Shown: one piece after another, positions 4,750 to 10,732 of the stretch
How the letters are laid out: each line of letters opens with the position of its first letter
Position numbering within the stretch: position 1 is the stretch's first letter
Source: Fimenecus sp963624605
Lineage (GTDB): Bacteria; Bacillota; Clostridia; Oscillospirales; Acutalibacteraceae
Assembly (NCBI GenBank): GCA_963624605.1
Contig: CAVFQD010000059.1
Span: forward strand, 1 to 10,732
DNA: 10,732 nucleotides
Reading direction: 5' to 3'
Translations under genes and position numbers: made by a program
The notes under the pieces: model-generated
What the model was told of the DNA's origin: nothing
Seen by the model: the letters and a program-made list of their open reading frames with translations, nothing else
Databases searched by the model: none

Positions 4750-6186
4750 TTAAAGAGCGGAAACGACATCGTTGATTGTCTTATCCCCTGCCGCCTTGCC
4801 GTATTTTTCGACAAGCATTTTGTTTTTCTCGCCGCCGTGGGTAAGGCAGCCGGCACCGTTAATACAACCGCCCATACAAGCCATACCCTCGATAAAGTTG
4901 GCGTCAAGAACACCCTTGCTCTTTTTAAGCAAAGCAAGCTTACACTGCTCAATACCGTCACACACTGCGGGCTTCAGCTGAAACTCGGTATTTCCCTGCT
5001 CCTTAAGAGCCTCGCTTGCCGCCTGTGAAAGTCCGCCGCTGTGTGCAAAAATTCTGCCGAAATACGAAGCGTCATCGAGCTCGCTTTCTTCAAGCTCAAC
5101 AATATCTATTTCGCGGCTGTCAAGCAACGCCTGCAATTCCTCAAAGGTAAGAACACAGTCGACATAATTCTTTACGGTATCAAGCTGAAATTCCTTTTTC
5201 TTTGAAGTGCACGGTCCGATAAATACAATCTTAGAGTCAGGGTCCTTTTCCTTTATGTACTTGGAAACAGCCGCCATAGGAGACAAATTGTGCGAAATAA
5301 GCGGCACCAAATCAGGGTGATTTGCCTTGATATACGATACAAATGCAGGACAGCACGAGCTTGTCAAAAAGCCTTTCTCGGCAAGCTCCTGTGCCTCTGA
5401 TTTTGCTACTATATCAGCACCGAGAGCAGCCTCAACAACCTTTGAGAAGCCAAGCTTTTTAATTCCCGAAACAACCTGACCTGTTTTAGCATATATAAAC
5501 TGACTTGCTATTGACGGAGCGACAACAGCGTAAAGATTGCCCTTGAAAGCGCCGCTTATCTTATCCTTGAGCATATCTACGACATTCACAATGTATGACT
5601 TGTCACTTATTGCGCCGAAAGGACACTGATAAACACAAGCTCCGCAGGAAATACACTTTTCGTTTTTAATTGAAGCCGCATTTTTCTCGTTAATCGTGAG
5701 AGCCTTTACCTTGCAAGCGTTTTGACATGGCCTTTTACGGTTTACAATGGCAAAGTAGGGACATACCTTAGCGCATTGACCGCAGTTTACGCACTTCGAT
5801 TTATCGATATGTGCAACATGGTTCTGGTCAAAGGAGAGCGCCCCCTTTTTGCAGACATCTTCACATCTGTGTGCAAGACAGCCTCGGCACGAATCGGTAA
5901 CCTCATATCCTGCCGACGGACATTCGTCACAAGCAATGTCAATTACCTCTATTACATTCGGATTTTCCTTGTTACCGCCCATTGCGAGCTTAACACGCTC
6001 GGACAAAATCGCCCTTTCCTTATATACGCAGCAACGCATTGTAGGCTCGTCTCCGGGAACAACTATCATCGGTATGTCCAGCAGATTCTGATAAAGCGTT
6101 CCGTTCCATTCCTGTTTTGCGACTTCGCGCAGTACCTTATATTTAAGGTACTGCACTTTGGTGTCAAATTTTCTTAACTTTTCCAT
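4750..6186 (-). CDS. Monomeric [FeFe]-hydrogenase, group B-type
   Basis: A 478-aa iron-only hydrogenase; the family catalyses reversible 2H+ + 2e- to H2, usually with ferredoxin. The C-terminal H-cluster domain (about 215-450) has the three signatures: TSSCCP (275-280), GPCTSKKKE (324-332) and EGMACMGGCINGAG (433-446), with H-cluster cysteines C279, C326, C437 and C441 and proton-relay candidate C278. Ahead of it are ferredoxin-like cysteine clusters: C132/135/138/142, C154 and C158, and C178/181/184/188, plus an extra Cys-rich stretch (C86, C89, C100, C103, C108, C112). The N-terminal FDTKVQYLKYKVLREVA block and this cluster order resemble the group B family of anaerobic Clostridia, not the long bidirectional group A enzymes. 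No signal peptide, so cytoplasmic. It starts 20 nt after the kinase gene with only a weak GAGTGG ribosome site, suggesting coupling. Whether it works mainly as a catalyst or a sensor is unsettled for the group. Confidence 0.92.
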   Translation of the reverse strand: MEKLRKFDTKVQYLKYKVLREVAKQEWNGTLYQNLLDIPMIVVPGDEPTMRCCVYKERAILSERVKLAMGGNKENPNVIEVIDIACDECPSAGYEVTDSCRGCLAHRCEDVCKKGALSFDQNHVAHIDKSKCVNCGQCAKVCPYFAIVNRKRPCQNACKVKALTINEKNAASIKNEKCISCGACVYQCPFGAISDKSYIVNVVDMLKDKISGAFKGNLYAVVAPSIASQFIYAKTGQVVSGIKKLGFSKVVEAALGADIVAKSEAQELAEKGFLTSSCCPAFVSYIKANHPDLVPLISHNLSPMAAVSKYIKEKDPDSKIVFIGPCTSKKKEFQLDTVKNYVDCVLTFEELQALLDSREIDIVELEESELDDASYFGRIFAHSGGLSQAASEALKEQGNTEFQLKPAVCDGIEQCKLALLKKSKGVLDANFIEGMACMGGCINGAGCLTHGGEKNKMLVEKYGKAAGDKTINDVVSAL

Positions 6187-6206
6187 TCACAAACCACTCT
6201 TATAGA

Positions 6207-6956
6207 TTATTCGTACTCAACAACATCAGTCCAGCTCAAAAGGAACTGTCTCTCCTCTTCATTACCTTTAACTGACTGTGACGCGGCTACGATGGGCAGC
6301 CACTTTTCAACGTACTGTTTAGCAGTATCGCTCTTTTTGCAGAAAATGTCAAGATATTTTTTTGCGGTTTCTTCATTTCCTTTAAGGCAGAAAAGAAGAT
6401 AAGTCCTTGCAGCGTCCGCAGAAGCGTTACCCTGAGTTGCGTGAGACCAGTCAATCACATAATATTTACCGTCTTTTGTAACAATAATATTTGATGGATT
6501 AAGGTCGCCGTGGCAAACCTTTTTATGCTTGGGCATTCCCTCAAGGCGTGAGTGAAGCTCGTATCTTGTGGTTGCGTCAAGGTCTGCTTCGGAGATTTTT
6601 CTGTTCATTTTATCCTTTAACTTATTAAGCAAAGGACAAGACTTTGACTGAATTTCAAGCTGAACATCAACAAGGGTGTTGAGGTATTCGTCAAGCTTAT
6701 CGGGATTTTTCTCCATAAGCTCGGCAAGGGTTTCGCCCTCGATAAACTCGGAAACGATTGCCCATTTGCCGTCATGAGTTGTGACCTCGAGTACCTTGGG
6801 GATATTGAGTCCCGTCTCCTCGATTCTTGCCTGATTGAGAGCTTCGTTGAGTACATCTGCCTTTGAATAATCCTTATCAAAGACCTTAATGCATTTGTCG
6901 CCGTCTCTGTAAACCTTTTTTGCTTTTCTTACGGCAATAACATTATCTAATTTCAT
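6207..6956 (-). CDS. APH/choline-kinase-fold phosphotransferase of unknown substrate
   Basis: A 249-aa protein kinase-like fold enzyme (APH family). K24 in CIKVF is the likely ATP-binding lysine; EFIEGETLAELM (70-81) is the hinge region. The catalytic loop is HGDLNPSN (149-156), with D151 as base and N156 as metal ligand; IDW with D169 replaces the DFG aspartate. The ATG at 6956 follows a perfect AGGAGG (6965-6970) at 8 nt; an in-frame ATG at 6980 would place that site inside the coding sequence, so I reject it. The gene sits between adhE (27 nt gap) and the hydrogenase (20 nt gap), so a role in aminoglycoside resistance seems unlikely. Phosphorylation of a small metabolite or a regulatory role are both possible. 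Substrate cannot be read from the sequence. Confidence 0.85.
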   Translation of the reverse strand: MKLDNVIAVRKAKKVYRDGDKCIKVFDKDYSKADVLNEALNQARIEETGLNIPKVLEVTTHDGKWAIVSEFIEGETLAELMEKNPDKLDEYLNTLVDVQLEIQSKSCPLLNKLKDKMNRKISEADLDATTRYELHSRLEGMPKHKKVCHGDLNPSNIIVTKDGKYYVIDWSHATQGNASADAARTYLLFCLKGNEETAKKYLDIFCKKSDTAKQYVEKWLPIVAASQSVKGNEEERQFLLSWTDVVEYE

Positions 6957-6983
6957 AAAACAAGCCTCCTGATATATCAAAGT

Positions 6984-9641
6984 TTATTTTTTGCTTTTCA
7001 ACTGTTTTTCGTCGGGCTTGTCAGTCTCAACGAAGGTCTTTCCGTAATATGCGTTAAGATACATCTGCTTGATTTCGCTTATAAGCGGGTATCTCGGGTT
7101 AGCACCTGTACACTGGTCGTCAAATGCCTGCTCGCACATTGCGTCAAGTCTGTCAAGGAAGTCCTTCTCATCCGGAACATAATCCTTGATCGTGGGCTTA
7201 ATGCCTACTCTGACCTTGAGGTCGTCGATAGCCTTTATAAGGTTGTCAACCTTTTCCTGATCGTTCTTGCCCTTAATTCCGAGATACTCTGCAACCTCTG
7301 CATATCTTCTGAGCGTATGCGGATGGTCATACTGCGAGAATGTGCCCATCTTTGTGGGAGCTTCTGACGAGTTGAAGCGGAGAACCTCGTCAATCATAAG
7401 AGCGTTTGCGATACCGTGCGGGATATGGTGGAACGCACCGAGCTTATGAGCCATTGAGTGGCATACGCCGAGGAATGCGTTTGCGAAAGCCATGCCTGCC
7501 ATGGTAGCCGCGTTTGCCATCTTCTCACGAGCCTCGGGGTCGTTGGGACCGTTGTCGTATGCTCTGGGAAGATATTCAAATATAGTTTTAAGCGCTTTGA
7601 GCGCAAGACCGTCCGTATAATCGGTTGCCATAATCGAAGCGTAAGCCTCAAGTGCGTGAGTTACCGCGTCGATACCCGAAGCAGATGTAAGACCCTTGGG
7701 AGCGGTCATATGGAAGTCGGCATCGATAATTGCCATCTTGGGAAGAAGCTCATAGTCTGCAAGCGGATATTTAACGCCTGTATTTTCATCTGTAATAACC
7801 GCGAAGGGTGTAACCTCAGAGCCTGTACCTGCCGATGTGGGGATAGCTATGAAGTATGCCTTGTCGCCCATATGCGGGAAGGTGTAGATACGCTTACGGA
7901 TATCCTGGAAGCGCATTGCCATATCCATAAAGTCAGCGTCGGGATGCTCATAGAGAACCCACATAATCTTACCTGCGTCCATTGCAGAGCCGCCGCCGAG
8001 TGCTATAATAACATCGGGCTGGAACGCTCTCATCTGCTCTGCGCCCTTCTTTGCACAGCCGAGCGTCGGGTCGGGAGCAACCTCAAAGAATGTGGTATGC
8101 TGAATGCCCATTTCGTCGAGCTTATCGGTAATCGGCTTTGTATAGCCGTTATTATAAAGGAAGCTGTCGGTTACGATAAATGCTTTTTTCTTGCCCATAA
8201 CCGTTTTAAGTTCGTCAAGGGCAACGGGCAGACAGCCCTTTTTGATATATACTTTTTCAGGAGCTCTGAACCAAAGCATATTTTCCCTTCTTTCTGCAAC
8301 AGTCTTGATATTGATGAGATGCTTTACTCCGACATTTTCACTTACGGAGTTGCCGCCCCACGAGCCGCAGCCGAGTGTAAGCGAGGGAGCAAGCTTGAAG
8401 TTATACAAATCACCGATACCGCCATGTGAAGAAGGTGTGTTTACGAGAATACGGCAGGTTTTCATACGGGAAGAAAATTCGTCAATCTTTGCGGTTTCCG
8501 TAACTGCGTCAAGATAGATTGAAGATGTGTGTCCGTAACCGCCGTCGGCAACAAGCTTTTCAGCCTTTTGGAAAGCGTCCTCAATGTTCTTCGCCCTGTA
8601 CATTGCAAGTACGGGAGAGAGCTTTTCGTGAGCGAATTCCTCGGAAAGCTCAACGCTTTCAACCTCGCCGATAAGGATTTTTGTGCCCTCGGGAACCTTA
8701 ATGCCCGCAAGCTCTGCGATTGTAGCAGCTTTCTGACCTACTATCTTTGCATTAAGAGCGCCGTTTATAAGAATTGTCTTTCTGACCTTCTCGGTCTCTT
8801 CGGGATTAAGGAAGTAGCAGCCTCTTGCGGCAAATTCTTTTTTAACCTTGTCATATACCTTGTCGAGAACGATAACCGACTGCTCGGAAGCGCAAATCAT
8901 ACCGTTATCAAAGGTCTTTGAATGGATAATCGAGTTTACGGCAAGAAGAATATCTGCTGTGTCGTCGATAATCGCGGGAGTGTTACCTGCGCCGACGCCG
9001 AGTGCCGGTTTACCCGAAGAATAAGCAGCCTTAACCATTCCGGGGCCGCCCGTTGCAAGGATAATGTCGGCCTCTTTCATAAGAAGGTTTGTCATTTCAA
9101 GGCTGGGAACATCAATCCATGAAATAATGCCCTCGGGAGCGCCCGCTTTAACGGCAGCCTCAAGAACAACTTTCGCAGCTGCGATTGTCGAGCCCTTTGC
9201 TCTCGGATGGGGGCTTATGATAATACCGTTTCTTGTTTTAAGTGAGATAAGAGTTTTGAAAATTGCGGTCGAGGTGGGGTTTGTTGTCGGGATAACAGCG
9301 GCAACAAGACCGATAGGCTCTGCAATCTTCTTCATACCGTAGGCTTTGTCCTCCTCAAGAACGCCGCAGGTCTTTGTGTTCTTATATGCGTTGTAGATAT
9401 ACTCCGAAGCGAAGTGGTTTTTGATAACCTTGTCCTCAACAACACCCATTCCAGTTTCCTCAACAGCCAATTTTGCAAGAGGTATTCTCTGCTGGTTGGC
9501 AGCGGTAGCAGCAGCAAGGAAGATTTTATCAACCTGCTCCTGAGTGTATGAAGAAAACTCCTTCTGCGCTGCTCTTACACGGGCAATTGCTTCTTCAAGA
9601 GTTTCTACCGAATCAACGATTTTGTATTCTTTAGTACTCAT
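6984..9641 (-). CDS. adhE: Bifunctional acetaldehyde-CoA/alcohol dehydrogenase AdhE
   Basis: Full-length 885-aa AdhE (E. coli has 891). It reduces acetyl-CoA to acetaldehyde and then ethanol, oxidising two NADH. The N-terminal CoA-acylating aldehyde dehydrogenase domain (about 1-440) carries catalytic C250 in FDNGMICASEQSV. A linker leads to the C-terminal iron-dependent alcohol dehydrogenase (about 450-870) with NAD-binding GGGSAMDAGK (549-558). The Fe ligands are D658 and H662 (DAVTHALEAYA), H728 (CHSMAHK) and H742 (IPHG), closely matching E. coli positions. Such enzymes form cytoplasmic spirosome filaments. I chose the ATG at 9641, 7 nt after GGAGG (9649-9653); a TTG six bases upstream lies too close to that site. 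A perfect Rex operator stands 22 bp upstream of the start, predicting derepression at high NADH. First gene of the likely adhE-kinase-hydrogenase operon. Confidence 0.97.
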   Translation of the reverse strand: MSTKEYKIVDSVETLEEAIARVRAAQKEFSSYTQEQVDKIFLAAATAANQQRIPLAKLAVEETGMGVVEDKVIKNHFASEYIYNAYKNTKTCGVLEEDKAYGMKKIAEPIGLVAAVIPTTNPTSTAIFKTLISLKTRNGIIISPHPRAKGSTIAAAKVVLEAAVKAGAPEGIISWIDVPSLEMTNLLMKEADIILATGGPGMVKAAYSSGKPALGVGAGNTPAIIDDTADILLAVNSIIHSKTFDNGMICASEQSVIVLDKVYDKVKKEFAARGCYFLNPEETEKVRKTILINGALNAKIVGQKAATIAELAGIKVPEGTKILIGEVESVELSEEFAHEKLSPVLAMYRAKNIEDAFQKAEKLVADGGYGHTSSIYLDAVTETAKIDEFSSRMKTCRILVNTPSSHGGIGDLYNFKLAPSLTLGCGSWGGNSVSENVGVKHLINIKTVAERRENMLWFRAPEKVYIKKGCLPVALDELKTVMGKKKAFIVTDSFLYNNGYTKPITDKLDEMGIQHTTFFEVAPDPTLGCAKKGAEQMRAFQPDVIIALGGGSAMDAGKIMWVLYEHPDADFMDMAMRFQDIRKRIYTFPHMGDKAYFIAIPTSAGTGSEVTPFAVITDENTGVKYPLADYELLPKMAIIDADFHMTAPKGLTSASGIDAVTHALEAYASIMATDYTDGLALKALKTIFEYLPRAYDNGPNDPEAREKMANAATMAGMAFANAFLGVCHSMAHKLGAFHHIPHGIANALMIDEVLRFNSSEAPTKMGTFSQYDHPHTLRRYAEVAEYLGIKGKNDQEKVDNLIKAIDDLKVRVGIKPTIKDYVPDEKDFLDRLDAMCEQAFDDQCTGANPRYPLISEIKQMYLNAYYGKTFVETDKPDEKQLKSKK

Positions 9642-9662
9642 ATTCAATCCTCCAAAATTTCA

Positions 9663-9680
9663 TTGTTAATATTTTAACAA
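9663..9680. promoter_or_regulatory. Rex operator upstream of adhE
   Basis: TTGTTAA-TATT-TTAACAA is a perfect 7-4-7 inverted repeat matching the clostridial Rex consensus TTGTTAAN4TTAACAA. Rex is a repressor that leaves DNA when the NADH/NAD+ ratio is high, and adhE is one of its classic targets. The site lies between the LysR gene and the adhE Shine-Dalgarno sequence, where bound Rex would block initiation or elongation. No clear -35/-10 pair could be fixed around it. Confidence 0.85.
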
Positions 9681-9719
9681 TTCGTTGAGGATATGTAAAT
9701 AATTAAATAAGTATAGCGG

Positions 9720-9737
9720 TATATCATTTTTGATATA
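9720..9737. repeat. AT-rich palindrome at the LysR stop codon
   Basis: TATATCA (9720-9726) and TGATATA (9731-9737) form a 7-bp inverted repeat with a TTTT centre, overlapping the LysR stop codon. It is too AT-rich and lacks a T-run for a confident terminator. It could be a weak transcription end or a protein-binding site in the adhE upstream region. Confidence 0.35.
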
Positions 9738-10662
9738 TATCTATACATTTGAGATTGGTCGCCCTGACCTCGTTTACGAACTTACGGTCGAGCTCGGAAA
9801 GCTTATAGTCCTTGTGATAAATCAGAACATCCTTGTATTTCTTCTTATTGTCGGGGCATACCTTCTGCACAAGAGCATATCGCTTCAATATGTCATCGGG
9901 CATCGGCGACACCCACATAAATGTTTCCTCATTTTTGGAAAGCACACTAAACTGGCTTGCCCTTTCAAAAACGAAAATCCGCCTCTCCCCGTCGTCGGGA
10001 AGCTCCTCTTTTTTAACTTCGGCAAGAGACAGTGACGGAACATACGGGTCTGCGTGACCTATTTCAATAAACGGATGTAAATCGTCAAAGTGAATTGTCT
10101 CCTTTTTTGCAAGCGGACTGTTTTCGCTCATTACAAGCACATAGCCGAAGCTTGCAATATCCTCATATTCAAGGTTTTTCTCTTCAAACAGCGCGGTAAA
10201 ATATTTTTCGTAATTTTCCGCAAAGCGTACTATTCCGAGCTTGTAGTTGTCGGAAACAACATTCGTAATCGTCCTCGAAGAATTGGTTTCCTTATAAAAA
10301 ACCTCAACAGGCTTGTTGCCGAGCATTTTTGAAAACTGCGCAAAGGCGTCGGATATATAGGTCGCCCTCGGCACTGAGACTGAAAATGTCTTGTGCTCAA
10401 CTCCCGCGTTTTCTTTATACAGTTTTTCGACATTGTCTATCTGCTTCAAGATGTTTTTTGCATAGCCGATAAAGCGCTCACCCTCCAAGGTCAACACCAT
10501 ACCTCTTGCGCTTCTGTCAAAGATGGTAATACCGAGCTCCGCTTCAAGCTCTTTAATCGAGCGACTCAGGTTCGGCTGAGCGATGAGCAGCTTTTCACTT
10601 GCCCTGTTTATCGAGCCGTATTTTGCGACCTCAACGGCGTATCGCATATGGAGAATGTTCAT
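9724..10662 (-). CDS. LysR-family transcriptional regulator
   Basis: A 312-aa LysR-type regulator. Residues 1-60 form the winged helix-turn-helix: MRYAVEVAKYGSINRASEKL, then AQPNLSRSIKELEAELGITIFDR, the most conserved part of the family. A linker helix (about 62-88) leads to the effector-binding domain (91-300), which is only loosely conserved, so the ligand is unknown. The ATG at 10662 follows GAGG (10669-10672) at 6 nt and gives the standard LysR N-terminus; an upstream in-frame start would add 16 unsupported residues. The gene lies 82 nt upstream of adhE on the same strand, not divergent as in the classic arrangement, so it could be co-transcribed with adhE or regulate it. That link is inference from position. 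Confidence 0.92.
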   Translation of the reverse strand: MNILHMRYAVEVAKYGSINRASEKLLIAQPNLSRSIKELEAELGITIFDRSARGMVLTLEGERFIGYAKNILKQIDNVEKLYKENAGVEHKTFSVSVPRATYISDAFAQFSKMLGNKPVEVFYKETNSSRTITNVVSDNYKLGIVRFAENYEKYFTALFEEKNLEYEDIASFGYVLVMSENSPLAKKETIHFDDLHPFIEIGHADPYVPSLSLAEVKKEELPDDGERRIFVFERASQFSVLSKNEETFMWVSPMPDDILKRYALVQKVCPDNKKKYKDVLIYHKDYKLSELDRKFVNEVRATNLKCIDIYQK

Positions 10663-10683
10663 ATCACACCTCATAAAAATCAT

Positions 10684-10705
10684 AACCACTAGTAAACTAG
10701 TGGTT
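10684..10705. repeat. Perfect palindrome upstream of the LysR gene
   Basis: AACCACTAGT (10684-10693) and ACTAGTGGTT (10696-10705) form a 10-bp inverted repeat with centre AA. On the minus strand it is followed by ATGATTTTTATG, so it could act as a terminator for a gene beyond the right edge reading the same way, as a regulator operator, or as part of a mobile-element end together with the next hairpin. Confidence 0.6.
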
Positions 10706-10711
10706 TGCACA

Positions 10712-10726
10712 GGCCCTATAAGGGCC
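10712..10726. repeat. GC-rich hairpin at the right edge
   Basis: GGCCCT (10712-10717) and AGGGCC (10721-10726) form a 6-bp stem with loop ATA, 6 bp from the palindrome at 10684-10705. Two compact hairpins in tandem are typical of dispersed intergenic repeats and of IS200/IS605-type element ends. The window stops 6 bases later, so neither can be confirmed. Confidence 0.5.
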
Positions 10727-10732
10727 GCCTAC

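Noticed and set aside
7458..8429. 323-codon plus-strand frame opposite adhE
   Set aside because: It is antisense to a highly conserved full-length AdhE, is unusually rich in Cys, His and Arg, and shows no domain. Typical shadow of a well-coded gene.
1..10732. CRISPR array, tRNA, rRNA or restriction/defence genes
   Set aside because: No regularly spaced repeats, no tRNA cloverleaf or rRNA sequence, and no nuclease or methylase motifs were seen on either strand.

Overview
The window looks like a scaffold from an anaerobic, fermentative Clostridia-type Firmicute, probably a gut member of the Ruminococcaceae/Oscillospiraceae. The evidence is a mid-40s GC impression, strong AGGAGG-type ribosome binding sites, a full-length AdhE, a group B-type [FeFe]-hydrogenase and a clostridial Rex operator. 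A run of 76 N (1550-1625) marks an assembly gap, so this is draft or metagenomic sequence.

Left part (1-1849). A complete tyrosine recombinase (690-1505, minus strand) sits between two pairs of inverted repeats. To its left, 24-bp exact inverted repeats (381-404 and 630-653) bound a 225-bp segment that carries a good sigma-70-type promoter. Each repeat is itself a loxP-like palindrome with an asymmetric centre. This is the layout of an invertible promoter switch. As drawn, the promoter points right and runs straight into a rho-independent terminator (657-684), so this orientation looks OFF. After inversion it would read left, toward or past the left edge. To its right, a different 23-bp exact inverted repeat (1517-1539 and 1818-1840) encloses the assembly gap and a perfect consensus promoter (TTGACA-N17-TATAAT). 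It currently points at an ABC transporter operon and after inversion would point at the recombinase. Each copy of this repeat carries the ribosome binding site of the gene outside it. This second pair is either another switch or an assembly effect.

Middle (1850-4695, plus strand). A three-gene operon encodes a lipoprotein substrate-binding protein, a membrane permease and an ATPase of the TrpXYZ-like family of amino-acid importers. A strong hairpin lies after the first gene, and the last two genes overlap by 8 nt. Convergent terminators (4655-4695 plus, 4700-4731 minus) separate it from the next block.

Right part (4700-10732, minus strand). A LysR regulator (9724-10662) is followed by adhE (6984-9641), an APH/choline-kinase-fold phosphotransferase (6207-6956) and a monomeric [FeFe]-hydrogenase (4750-6186). 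The last three are separated by only 27 and 20 nt and so form a likely operon. A perfect Rex operator (9663-9680) lies just upstream of adhE. AdhE disposes of electrons as ethanol and the hydrogenase family handles H2 or senses it, so this reads as a redox-balance operon controlled by the NADH/NAD+ ratio. The kinase is an unexpected member. Two stacked palindromes upstream of the LysR gene at the right edge may be an intergenic repeat or the end of a mobile element.
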